NCBI GenBank assembly: GCA_944393305.1
Contig: CALXZS010000006.1
Location: 1-19,426, forward strand
DNA length: 19,426 nucleotides
Origin: an uncultured Clostridia bacterium
Lineage (GTDB): Bacteria > Bacillota > Clostridia > TANB77 > CAG-508
Reading direction: 5' to 3'
Shown here: piece after piece, positions 1-9,078 of the stretch
Position numbering within the stretch: the stretch's first letter is position 1
Layout: every line of letters starts with the position of its first letter
Notes under the pieces: model-generated
The model's database searches: none
The model's input: the letters and a program-made list of their open reading frames with translations, nothing else
What the model was told of the DNA's origin: nothing
Made by a program: the position numbers and the translations under genes

Positions 1-14
1 AAATATTTACCATT

Positions 15-43
15 ATTTTATATGTTTAACTTTCTTTTGTCAA
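15..43 (-). promoter_or_regulatory. Leftward promoter for a gene beyond the window edge
   Basis: Read on the minus strand, TTGACA (43 to 38) is followed by a 17-nt spacer and TAAAAT (20 to 15). Six of six -35 bases and five of six -10 bases match the sigma-A consensus. It lies downstream of the AAA ATPase stop at 132 and points out of the window, so its target cannot be seen. Bases 1-131 hold no other gene that I can support. Confidence 0.55.
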
Positions 44-131
44 TAACTTTAATTTTTTATTTATTATAAGATATGTGTCAAGTGAATGTATGCAATTTTT
101 TATTCTGCCCACACAAATTTTACACTATCTA

Positions 132-1430
132 TTATATAAAACTCCTCATAAATTCTATTAGAAATAGTGGTATATTTATTATTTTGCCATCTCTAACCAA
201 ATTGTTCATTGAAAATCTTATAGATATTTCATTATTATTTTTCTCATTATATCTCGTTAAACTAATATTATTAGTTGTTTTACTTGATTTTACTTCAATA
301 GGAATTGCCATATTTTTATACTGAATCATGAAATCAATTTCATGTCTATCAAAAGTATAGTAATTTGGAACAATATCCAAAGTAGAACATAACATATTCA
401 ATACAAAATTTTCAGTAAATGCTCCCTTAAATTCTTCAAATAGTCTATCTCCCTCCACAACTATTCTACTATCCAAATTAGCCATTCTTCTAAGTAAACC
501 TACATCATTAATGTAAATTTTAAACGCACTTAAATCATTATATGCTTTTAATGGAAAATTTGTTTTCTTTAAATTATATACTTTATATATTAAATTAGCA
601 TCATTTAACCAATTTAAAGCAGATTCGTATTCTCTTGCTCTTGCACCTTCTTTAATTGTTTGGTATAGAAATTTTTTATTTTCTTTTGCTAGCTGTGAGG
701 GAATATTGTTCCAAATCAAAGAAATTTTATTTGCTTCACTATTACTAGTATGTTTTGAAAAATCACTTTCATATGCTTTTAAAATATTTTCTTGAATATT
801 ATTTACTAGTTCAATATTTTTCTCTTCTGTCCATATTTTTACTGCTTCAGGCATTCCTCCAATTATGAAATAGGATTTTAACTTTTCTTCTAGCTGATTA
901 AAAAATATGTCTGGAATTATTTCAATTTTATCTATGCTTTTCATGTATTCCACTAAATTTTCACACTTATCTGCAATTAAGAATTCAGTAAATGTCATTG
1001 GATACATATTTAAAAAATCTACTTTCCCAACCGGAAACGATGTATGTGATAATTTTATACCTAATAAACTACCTGCACACGCAATATGATATTGGTTTGC
1101 CTCTTCTTGAAAATATTTTAAGCTATTCAAAGCATTTGGACATTCTTGAATTTCATCAAAAATTATTAGTGTTTTTCCAGGATTTATAGCTTTCCCATAT
1201 ATAAATGACAGTTGTTCTAAAATTCTTTTTGGATCTTTTGTATTATTAAATAGGTTGTATAAGTCTTCATCATGATCAAAATTAAAGTATGCTACTCCTT
1301 CATAGTTTTCTTTGCCAAATTGTTTTAAAATATATGTTTTACCAATCTGCCTTGCTCCTTTTAAAATTAGGGGCTTTCTATATTTGCTTTCTTTCCATTT
1401 TATTAATTGTTCCATTATAAGTCTATTCAA
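132..1430 (-). CDS. AAA_14/DUF4143-family ATPase
   Basis: A 432-residue ATP-binding protein of the AAA_14 plus DUF4143 type. The P-loop GARQIGKT is at residues 25-32. The Walker B stretch LIIFDEIQECP has D92 and E93. The C-terminal part has EIDF followed by IPIEVKSS, the spacing of a PD-(D/E)XK nuclease-like core, as is usual in DUF4143 proteins. Length is typical. The first in-frame start is TTG at 1439, but its AGGAG site (1444 to 1440) abuts that codon. The TTG at 1430 lies 9 nt from the same site and gives MNRLIMEQL, so I prefer it; ATG at 1415 is a third option. The cellular role of this family is poorly known. The upstream DNA carries phased direct repeats, which hints at specific control. 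It reads away from the NRPS operon. Confidence 0.9.
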   Translation of the reverse strand: MNRLIMEQLIKWKESKYRKPLILKGARQIGKTYILKQFGKENYEGVAYFNFDHDEDLYNLFNNTKDPKRILEQLSFIYGKAINPGKTLIIFDEIQECPNALNSLKYFQEEANQYHIACAGSLLGIKLSHTSFPVGKVDFLNMYPMTFTEFLIADKCENLVEYMKSIDKIEIIPDIFFNQLEEKLKSYFIIGGMPEAVKIWTEEKNIELVNNIQENILKAYESDFSKHTSNSEANKISLIWNNIPSQLAKENKKFLYQTIKEGARAREYESALNWLNDANLIYKVYNLKKTNFPLKAYNDLSAFKIYINDVGLLRRMANLDSRIVVEGDRLFEEFKGAFTENFVLNMLCSTLDIVPNYYTFDRHEIDFMIQYKNMAIPIEVKSSKTTNNISLTRYNEKNNNEISIRFSMNNLVRDGKIINIPLFLIEFMRSFI

Positions 1431-1472
1431 ATTTATCAACTCCTATAATAAGTATATATTATTTATACATTT

Positions 1473-1501
1473 ATTATACATCTAAAATCACACTTTTGCA
1501 A
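1473..1501 (-). promoter_or_regulatory. Candidate promoter of the AAA_14 ATPase gene
   Basis: On the minus strand a perfect TATAAT (1478 to 1473) is preceded by a 17-nt spacer and TTGCAA (1501 to 1496), which matches four of six -35 bases. The -35 box lies inside the first of the four direct repeats starting at 1488, so a protein bound there would contact or block RNA polymerase. Transcription would start near 1466, about 35 nt before the preferred start codon. Confidence 0.5.
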
Positions 1502-1606
1502 ATATTTTTTATATTTTGTTCACATTTTTGTAAGTATTTTTTCATAATTTTTTCACAGTTTTACAAGTATCTATAAAAGGTTTATCACACTTTTATTTCT
1601 TTCGCC
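1488..1606. repeat. Four degenerate direct repeats phased at 32-33 bp
   Basis: Copies begin at 1488, 1520, 1553 and 1585 (steps of 32, 33 and 32 bp). Each opens with TCACA followed by one variable base and TTTT. The first three continue with a CAA/TAA core and a TAT-T run, giving a consensus of about TCACANTTTTNYAARTATNT. The fourth is degenerate after TCACACTTTT. The period is close to three helical turns, so all copies face the same side of the DNA. The array overlaps the candidate -35 box of the ATPase gene and extends away from it, as expected of an operator or activator array. The rest of the gene-free stretch 1440-1862 holds the 19-nt repeat and the NRPS promoter described separately. 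Confidence 0.6.
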
Positions 1607-1759
1607 CCTTTAAATTTATTTGTATCATTTTAAGATTTATTAAAAAATTACTTTTTGATTCATTTTTTACATTTCTTTTTTAAGTATTTTCTTTTAGTCA
1701 TGTTTATTAAATAATTTACAACAAAAAGAAATCATATTTTCATTACTTTTTTATTTCCA

Positions 1760-1778
1760 AAAAAGGACCGTCCCAAAT
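1760..1778 (+). repeat. 19-nt repeat AAAAAGGACCGTCCCAAAT, copy 1
   Basis: An exact 19-nt match, in opposite orientation, to 16131-16149. The centre GGACCGTCC is a short palindrome around one base. This copy lies 24 nt before the preferred NRPS -35 box (13 nt before a TTGACA at 1792). The other copy lies 11 nt before the -35 box of the DUF2974 operon, in the same orientation relative to its gene. It may be a shared regulatory site, or a dispersed intergenic repeat of the GGGACGGTCC kind that is common in Clostridia. Confidence 0.6.
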
Positions 1779-1802
1779 CAAAAAAACTTTTTTGACAAAA
1801 TA

Positions 1803-1831
1803 TTGCTTTTTTCGACAAAGGAGTATATAAT
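1803..1831 (+). promoter_or_regulatory. Candidate promoter of the NRPS operon
   Basis: TTGCTT (1803-1808), a 17-nt spacer, then a perfect TATAAT (1826-1831), with an overlapping second TATAAT at 1831-1836. The -35 box keeps only the TTG core, so activator help is plausible. A better -35 hexamer, TTGACA at 1792-1797, has no -10 box at a usable distance. The start site would fall near 1838, about 34 nt before the start codon. Confidence 0.5.
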
Positions 1832-1844
1832 ATAATTATATTAT
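1827..1844. promoter_or_regulatory. 18-bp perfect A+T palindrome over the NRPS -10 region
   Basis: ATAATATAATTATATTAT equals its own reverse complement over all 18 bases. It overlaps the -10 box and the expected start site, the position of a repressor operator. Because it is made only of A and T in a very A+T-rich region, chance is a real alternative. Confidence 0.3.
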
Positions 1845-1871
1845 TATAACTCATTTGAGAGGATGTTAAAT

Positions 1872-4800
1872 ATGAATAAAAATTATGCATTAACAGATCA
1901 ACAGAAAAATGTTTGGAACTCTGAAATGTTTTATAGTGGCACTAACATTAATAATATTGGGGGATATTTATTAATAAACGAAAAAGTTAATTTTGAACTT
2001 TTAGAAAAAGCCGCTAATATTTATATTAGAAATAACGAGGTTACTAGATACCATTTTAATTTAGAAAATAATGAACCTCTTCAAACTTTAATTGAATATT
2101 CACCTTTTAAATTAAAATTAATCTCTGTGGATAGCATGGACGCTTTAAAAGAACTTACCACAGAGCTTGTATCAAAACCCTTTGAAATAATAAATTCTGA
2201 CCTTTATTCCTTTACACTATTTTCTCTTCCTGATGGAAGAGGTGGAGTAATTCCAATTTTTCATCATCTAATAGCTGATGCATGGAGTTTAAGTTTATTT
2301 ATATCAGAATTTGTTGATATATACTCTAATTTATTAGAGGGCATGAATGACTTCCAAGTTTATCCATCTTATTCTGAATATATAGTATCATCTGAAGAAT
2401 ATGAAAAAAGTAATAGGTTCTTGAAGGATAAAGATTTTTGGAATAGTACTTTTGATAAATCACCAGAACTTACTTATATTTCTAATAAGAAAGTAACTAA
2501 TTCAAATGCTAGTCGAAAAATTTGTGATTTCGACAAGTCATTTTACGACTCTATCGTAAATTACTGTAAAAATAATAAATGTTCTGTTTATACTTTTTTT
2601 ATGGCAATCTTTTCTATTTATTTAGCCAAACTAAATGATACATCATCTGCCATTTTAGGAACACCTGTATTAAACAGAAGTAATTTTAAAGAAAAAAACA
2701 CATCTGGTATGTTCGTAAGTACAGTACCTTTTAAAATAGATATTGATTCTAATTTAAATTTTGCCTCATTCTTAGACAAGGTTTCGCTAATGCAAACCTC
2801 TATCTTTAGACACCAAAAATTCCCATACTTAAAATTATTAAAAGATATAAAAGAAAAGTACAATATAAGTGAAAACTTATATGATTTTGTGCTATCTTAC
2901 CAGAATGCAAGGGATAATAGAAATACGGCAAAAATTGATTATGAAACAACATGGTACCCAGTTTCTAGTATTGCAGAATCAATAGAGGCTCATTTTTATG
3001 ATATGGATAATACTGGAACTGCACAAATTTATTACAATTACCAAACTGAGAAATTTACCGAAAAAGATATTGAGTTATTACATAAAAGAATTATTAATAT
3101 GGCAAAACAAGCACTTAGTAACCCTATTTTAAAAGATATTAGTATTATTATAGATGAAGATAAAAAAATTATTGATGAATTTAATGATACTTCTTATAAC
3201 TATGATAAAAATGAATCTTTAGTTAATATTTTTGAAAAACAGGTTAGAAAATTTCCAGCTAAGAGTGCTATTGTATTTAAAAATAATTCTTTAACATATA
3301 AGAGATTGGATGATGAGTCTAACAAAGTTGCTAATTTTTTGATTAATAAAGGAATAAATAATACAGATGTTATTGGAATAATGTTTAATCGTTCTTTTAA
3401 TTTATTAATTAGCATTTTGGGAGTTCTTAAATCTGGAGCTTCATATATGCTTATTGACCCATCACTTCCTGAAGATAGAATTCAATACATGCTTTCTAAT
3501 GCTAATTCAAAATTTGTTATTACTAACTTATATTTGAATTACAATACTGTTACTTTGGAGCAAATGAAAGATTTTAGAACAGATAGACCAAATGTTGAAA
3601 CATCTAATAAAGACCGTTTTTGCGTTATTTACACTTCTGGTTCTACTGGAACTCCAAAAGGTGTAGAATTAAAACGTATTGGTGTTATAAACATGTTAAA
3701 TAGTTATAAAAATATTTTAAAAACTTCTGAATGTGAGAACTTTTTATGTACTAGCACAGTAGCTTTTGATATGTTTATTGTTGAGAATTTTGTGTCAATA
3801 CTTAGTGGTAAAACTGTAATTTTAGCAGATGAGGAAGAACAAAAAATACCAGCTTTTACGAGTAAGTTAATTGAAGAATATAATGTTGACTTTATTTTAA
3901 GCACTCCTTCTAAAATTGGTTTATTATTGGATAACCCTGAATGTTTAAAAAATGTTAAAGTTATTCAACTAGGTGGAGAAGTTTTTAAATATGCTTTATA
4001 TAAAAATTTATGTAAATATACAAATGCTAGAATTTACAATGGTTATGGACCTTCAGAATGTACAGCTTGTGCTTCTAACAAATTAGTTGAAGATGAAAAT
4101 ATAACAATAGGTAAACCATTTTTAAACACTCAAATTTTTATAATGAATAAAGATGACAACATCCTTCCTATTGGATATTCTGGTGAAATAGTAATAAGTG
4201 GTGATGGTGTTGGTAAAGGATATATTAATAAATATGACTTTAATGGTATTTATCATACTGGAGATATGGGAATATTGTCGAAAGATGGCGAACTTATTTA
4301 TTTAGGCAGAAAAGATAATCAGATAAAACTACATGGATTGCGTATAGAATTAGATGAGATTACTAATAAAATTATGCAAATACCACAAATAAAAAATGCA
4401 GTTTCTGTTATTAAAAAGGTTAATGGCTTAGATTGTATTTGCTCATATATTATATCTGAAAATGCAAAACTAGATGAAAAAGAGATAAAATCTACTATAT
4501 CTAAAAAATTACCTAAATATATGGTTCCTGCACATATAGTATTTTTAAAGACTTTTCCTATCACACTTAATGGAAAGATTGATACTAAAAATTTACCAGA
4601 TATTGTAGTAAATGATACTAAATTTGTAAAATGTTCTACAAAAATGGAAAAGAATCTAGAAAAAATCTGGAAAAATATATTTAGTGCAGATAAAATAAGT
4701 GCTAATATTAGCTTCTTTGACTTAGGTGCTGACTCTCTTGCTACTATTAGATTAGTTTCAGAAATATATAGTAGCTTAGATTTGAAAGTATCTATACAAG

Positions 4801-7800
4801 ATATTTACACTTATCCAACTATTGCAGAACTCGCCAAATATTTAGAAACTTTGACTACTAAAGAAGTTACAAATATAGAGAAACATAAAAAAGCAGATTT
4901 TTACCCTGTAACTTCTGCTCAAAGAAGAATTTTCTATACAGTTAATATGGAAAAAGACAATTTAGCATATAATACTCCATTTGGCATATTATTTCACAGT
5001 GAACCTGATATACCAAAACTAGAAAAATGTATTTCTCAAATATTAAATATGCATGATGCTTTTAAAACATATTTTACAATAGAAAATGACGATGTTGTTC
5101 AAAAATTGGTAAATAAAATAGATTTTCATTTAAAAATTAGTGATGGCAAAAATGATGAATTTATTAAGCCTTTTGACTTATCTAAAGCACCACTTATTCA
5201 TATTGAATTAGATAAGTATGATGGCAAATATTTATTACAAATTGATATTCACCACATAATTTGTGATGGAGTTTCTATTAATATTTTTGCTAAGGAACTT
5301 TGTGATTTATATAATGGAAAGGAAGTTACTCCTTCTACAATTGATTACATAGATTATGCTTTATCTGAAAAACTTAATGATGAAGATAAAGAATTCTGGG
5401 TTTCTCAATTTAGTAATGGAATTCCTTTATTGAATATGCCTACTGAATTTGAAAGACCTAATATAAAGAATTTTGAAGGAGATAATATTTATGGAAAAAT
5501 AAGTAATGTTAAGCAAATTAATGAATTATGTAAAAATTTGAATGTTACTCCATACATGTTTCTACTTTCATGTTTTTATATATTATTATATAAATATACA
5601 ATGCAAAATGATATTATAATAGGTACACCAGTTGTAGGTAGGGACAATCCTAAGCTTGCTGATGTTATTGGAATGTTTGTTAATACTTTAGTTTTAAAAC
5701 AAAATATACAATCTACCAACAAATTTTCAGACTTCTTAACTATGGTAAAGAATACTTGTATAAATTCTTTTACTCATCAAACATACCCTTTTGATGAATT
5801 AGTAAAGGATTTAAATGTTGTACGTGACCCAAGTAGAAATGCAATGTTTGATGTTATGTTCATTTATGAAAGTGGTGGTAGACCAGAATTTAAGGTTAAA
5901 GATTTAGATGTTGAATATTTAATATCAGAGAATAAAACAGCTAAATTTGATTTTTCATTAGAAATTACACCTTCAAATGATAGTTTTGACATTAGACTAG
6001 AGTATTCTAAACAACTATACAGTAAAACTTTTATGGAAAATTTACTAAATTATTATACTAATATAATTAATAAAGTTATTGAAAATACTGATATACAGAT
6101 TGCCAAAATTAGTATGCTTACAGAAGTACCATATATATATCCACAACTAGATTATCCTAAAAAATTGCGTATTATAGATTTGTTTGAAAAACAAGTATAT
6201 GAAACTCCTGATAAAACTGCTTTAGTGTTTGGTGATGAAAGTTATACATATAAAGAACTTGAAGTTAAAGTCAACAGATTAGCTAACCATTTGAGGACAC
6301 TTGGTAAAAATAGAGTTATTGGTGTTATGCTTAATCGTAGTAGTGAGCTTATTATATCAATTTTAGCAATATTAAAATCTGGAGCTGGATATTTACCTAT
6401 TGACCCTACTTATCCAGAAGATAGAATTAAATACATTATTGAAGATAGCGAAATTAGGCTAATACTTACAGAAAAATGTTTTGAAAATTCTATACCTGTA
6501 AAAACTGTTTTGGTTGATGATGAAGCTTCTTATGCTGAATATGAAAAATTTGACACTGACCAAATGCCAGATGATATTTCATATATGATATATACATCTG
6601 GTTCAACAGGAAAACCTAAAGGAGTAATGTTAAAACAGTCAAGTGTTGTTAATTTTATATATAGTATGTGTGACAGAATGCCTTTAAAAGATAAGACTGT
6701 TGTTTCTATTACAACCATGTGCTTTGATATTTTCGTATTTGAAAGTTTGTTACCTTTATGTACTGGTATGAAAGTAGTTATGGCAAGTAATGAGGAGCAA
6801 AACAACCCTATACTTTTAAATAAATTATGTTTAAAAAATAATGTTGAAGTTATACAAACAACACCATCTAAATTTAAGCTACTTATGACTGATAATTTAG
6901 AATATTTAAAGCATTTGAAAATAATTTCACTTGCTGGCGAACCTTTCCCAATGGATTTATTAAAATCTATAAGAAAGATTACAAATGCAAGGGTATTTAA
7001 TATGTATGGACCTACTGAAACTACTGTTGGTTCTACACTTAAAGAATTAACTGATTCGAAAGAAATTACTATTGGAACACCTCTTGCTAATACACATATA
7101 CTTGTACTTGATAATGATATGAATTTTGTGCCTTACAATGTACCTGGTATGCTTTATATTGGTGGAGATGGTGTATCTATTGGATATATGAATAAACCTG
7201 AACTTACAGCTCAAAGATACCTAAATTTTAATGGTGAAAGAATATATAATTCAGGTGACCTGGTTAAATTATTGCCTAATGGAGAGTTAGAATGTTTAGG
7301 AAGGTCTGATTTCCAAGTAAAAATTAGAGGACTTAGAATTGAGCTGGGAGAAATAGAAAGTTCTATTTGCTCATATAAAGGTATAAATGACGCTATTGTT
7401 ACTGTAAAAAAAGTTAATAACAGAGATATTCTTTGTGGATATTTTGTAGCTGATGGTAGAATTTCTTATTCTAATTTAAAGAAATTCCTATCTAAAAAAT
7501 TACCTAATTATATGATACCTTCATATTTATTACAAATGGACAAATTTTCATATACTCCTAATGGTAAAATAGATAGGAAGGTTTTACCAGACCCTGTATT
7601 TAAAGCTAAGACTATTATTCCTCCAAAAACAAAATTGGAGAAAGAAATATTAAGTATATGGAAATCTATATTGTCAATTGAAGAAATTAGCGTTGATGAT
7701 AATTTCTTTGATATTGGTGGAGATTCTTTATTTGCGTTAAAAATGCAAATAGAGTTAATGAAACATAATTATAATGTAAATTATGGAGATATATTTAAAA

Positions 7801-9068
7801 ATAATACTATTAGAGACCTTGCTAATTTTATACAAAATCAGAACAGTGATACTACTATACCAGTTTATAAAAAGCAGGATTTTAAAGATATTAATAAAGT
7901 ATTAAAAAATAATTCTATATATAAAAATATAAAATTAAGACAAAAATCTTTGAAAAATATTTTATTGGTTGGTGCTACTGGATTTTTAGGAATTCATGTA
8001 CTTGCTGAATTACTAAAAGTTGATGATATTAAAATATATTGCTTAATAAGAAAAGACCCTAGCACTTCTCCTGAAAATAAATTGAAAAGAAAGTTCCAAT
8101 ACTATTTTGGTAGTGATTTAAGTAATTTATTTGGTACTAGATTATTCGTTATATCTGGAGATATTACTTATGATAATTTTGGAACATCTTCTGAAATATA
8201 TGATTTCTTAGGAAATGAAGTATCTTCAGTTGTAAACTGTGCCGCTTCTGTAAAGCATTATGGAGATTATAAAGAGTTTGAAGCAATTAATGTTATTGGT
8301 GTTAAAAATTTAGTGAAATTTTGCGAAGAATATCACAAAGAATTTTATCAAACATCTACAATAAGTGTTTCTGGAAATACTATGACATCTCTTCCAAGTA
8401 GCTTTACACCAAATAAGAAAGTATATTTTGGTGAAACGAATTTATTTATTAATCAACCATTAAATAATGTTTATGTTAGAAGTAAATTTGAAGCTGAAAA
8501 GTTTATTTTAGAAGAAATGTATAAACGTAGATTAAGAGGACTTATTTTAAGAATTGGTAATATTACTAACAGATATTCTGATGGTAAATTTCAGGATAAT
8601 AGTGAAGATAATGCATTTTTAAATAGATTAAAAGCATTTATATTTTTAAGAGAATTGCCTAAATCTATTATAAATGATTACATTGAATTTAGCCCTGTTG
8701 ATAAAATTGCTGAAGCTATTGTTCTTTGTATGAAATATAATACATCACCTTTTTCAGTCCTACATTTATATAATTCAAACCATTTGTATATAAATAAACT
8801 CATTACTATTTTAAATGGTCTTGGATTTAGTATGGATGTAGTTGATAATAAAGTTTTCAAAAAAGATTTAAATAATTTACTATTTAACAGCAACAATTCT
8901 GATAAAGTAAGTGTATTATTAAATGATTTAGATGAAAATAAAAATTTAGTATATAAAACTAATTTAAGAATTACTAATAAATTTACATTGAAATTTTTAT
9001 CTAAAATGGATTTTTATTGGCCAGAAGTTACAAAAGAATATATTGCTAAAATATTAAAGAACTTATGA
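1872..9068 (+). CDS. Dimodular NRPS, Cs-A-T-C-A-T-R, reductive release
   Basis: A 2398-residue cytoplasmic assembly line predicted to join two amino acids and release the thioester with NAD(P)H as an aldehyde. Start: GAGAGG (1857-1862) lies 9 nt before ATG 1872 but abuts ATG 1863. Domains: starter condensation (about 1-430; HHxxxDA, H131, H132, D136), A1 (450-907; SGSTGTPKG 589-597, K902), T1 (Ser955), C2 (1000-1430; HHIICDG, H1127-G1133), A2 (1437-1904; SGSTGKPKG 1576-1584, K1899), T2 (Ser1952), reductase (2027-2398; GATGFLG 2034-2040, T2163, Y2201, K2205). All key residues are present. A condensation domain ahead of the first A domain suggests N-acylation of residue one. There is no epimerase or thioesterase domain. 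Specificity residues read DMVSQGGACK (A1) and DIFTSAMVGK (A2), matching no code I know. It resembles gut clostridial dipeptide-aldehyde synthetases (pyrazinone and ruminopeptin families). The product itself is inferred. Confidence 0.96.
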   Translation: MNKNYALTDQQKNVWNSEMFYSGTNINNIGGYLLINEKVNFELLEKAANIYIRNNEVTRYHFNLENNEPLQTLIEYSPFKLKLISVDSMDALKELTTELVSKPFEIINSDLYSFTLFSLPDGRGGVIPIFHHLIADAWSLSLFISEFVDIYSNLLEGMNDFQVYPSYSEYIVSSEEYEKSNRFLKDKDFWNSTFDKSPELTYISNKKVTNSNASRKICDFDKSFYDSIVNYCKNNKCSVYTFFMAIFSIYLAKLNDTSSAILGTPVLNRSNFKEKNTSGMFVSTVPFKIDIDSNLNFASFLDKVSLMQTSIFRHQKFPYLKLLKDIKEKYNISENLYDFVLSYQNARDNRNTAKIDYETTWYPVSSIAESIEAHFYDMDNTGTAQIYYNYQTEKFTEKDIELLHKRIINMAKQALSNPILKDISIIIDEDKKIIDEFNDTSYNYDKNESLVNIFEKQVRKFPAKSAIVFKNNSLTYKRLDDESNKVANFLINKGINNTDVIGIMFNRSFNLLISILGVLKSGASYMLIDPSLPEDRIQYMLSNANSKFVITNLYLNYNTVTLEQMKDFRTDRPNVETSNKDRFCVIYTSGSTGTPKGVELKRIGVINMLNSYKNILKTSECENFLCTSTVAFDMFIVENFVSILSGKTVILADEEEQKIPAFTSKLIEEYNVDFILSTPSKIGLLLDNPECLKNVKVIQLGGEVFKYALYKNLCKYTNARIYNGYGPSECTACASNKLVEDENITIGKPFLNTQIFIMNKDDNILPIGYSGEIVISGDGVGKGYINKYDFNGIYHTGDMGILSKDGELIYLGRKDNQIKLHGLRIELDEITNKIMQIPQIKNAVSVIKKVNGLDCICSYIISENAKLDEKEIKSTISKKLPKYMVPAHIVFLKTFPITLNGKIDTKNLPDIVVNDTKFVKCSTKMEKNLEKIWKNIFSADKISANISFFDLGADSLATIRLVSEIYSSLDLKVSIQDIYTYPTIAELAKYLETLTTKEVTNIEKHKKADFYPVTSAQRRIFYTVNMEKDNLAYNTPFGILFHSEPDIPKLEKCISQILNMHDAFKTYFTIENDDVVQKLVNKIDFHLKISDGKNDEFIKPFDLSKAPLIHIELDKYDGKYLLQIDIHHIICDGVSINIFAKELCDLYNGKEVTPSTIDYIDYALSEKLNDEDKEFWVSQFSNGIPLLNMPTEFERPNIKNFEGDNIYGKISNVKQINELCKNLNVTPYMFLLSCFYILLYKYTMQNDIIIGTPVVGRDNPKLADVIGMFVNTLVLKQNIQSTNKFSDFLTMVKNTCINSFTHQTYPFDELVKDLNVVRDPSRNAMFDVMFIYESGGRPEFKVKDLDVEYLISENKTAKFDFSLEITPSNDSFDIRLEYSKQLYSKTFMENLLNYYTNIINKVIENTDIQIAKISMLTEVPYIYPQLDYPKKLRIIDLFEKQVYETPDKTALVFGDESYTYKELEVKVNRLANHLRTLGKNRVIGVMLNRSSELIISILAILKSGAGYLPIDPTYPEDRIKYIIEDSEIRLILTEKCFENSIPVKTVLVDDEASYAEYEKFDTDQMPDDISYMIYTSGSTGKPKGVMLKQSSVVNFIYSMCDRMPLKDKTVVSITTMCFDIFVFESLLPLCTGMKVVMASNEEQNNPILLNKLCLKNNVEVIQTTPSKFKLLMTDNLEYLKHLKIISLAGEPFPMDLLKSIRKITNARVFNMYGPTETTVGSTLKELTDSKEITIGTPLANTHILVLDNDMNFVPYNVPGMLYIGGDGVSIGYMNKPELTAQRYLNFNGERIYNSGDLVKLLPNGELECLGRSDFQVKIRGLRIELGEIESSICSYKGINDAIVTVKKVNNRDILCGYFVADGRISYSNLKKFLSKKLPNYMIPSYLLQMDKFSYTPNGKIDRKVLPDPVFKAKTIIPPKTKLEKEILSIWKSILSIEEISVDDNFFDIGGDSLFALKMQIELMKHNYNVNYGDIFKNNTIRDLANFIQNQNSDTTIPVYKKQDFKDINKVLKNNSIYKNIKLRQKSLKNILLVGATGFLGIHVLAELLKVDDIKIYCLIRKDPSTSPENKLKRKFQYYFGSDLSNLFGTRLFVISGDITYDNFGTSSEIYDFLGNEVSSVVNCAASVKHYGDYKEFEAINVIGVKNLVKFCEEYHKEFYQTSTISVSGNTMTSLPSSFTPNKKVYFGETNLFINQPLNNVYVRSKFEAEKFILEEMYKRRLRGLILRIGNITNRYSDGKFQDNSEDNAFLNRLKAFIFLRELPKSIINDYIEFSPVDKIAEAIVLCMKYNTSPFSVLHLYNSNHLYINKLITILNGLGFSMDVVDNKVFKKDLNNLLFNSNNSDKVSVLLNDLDENKNLVYKTNLRITNKFTLKFLSKMDFYWPEVTKEYIAKILKNL

Positions 9069-9078
9069 GGAGGATAAG

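Noticed and set aside
73..324. Plus-strand 83-codon open frame
   Set aside because: It lies mostly opposite the C-terminal codons of the AAA_14 ATPase and has no ribosome binding site.
1488..1606. Regular repeats resembling a small CRISPR array
   Set aside because: Only four copies, each with about 10-20 conserved bases, and no distinct spacers or cas genes. Promoter position fits an operator array better.
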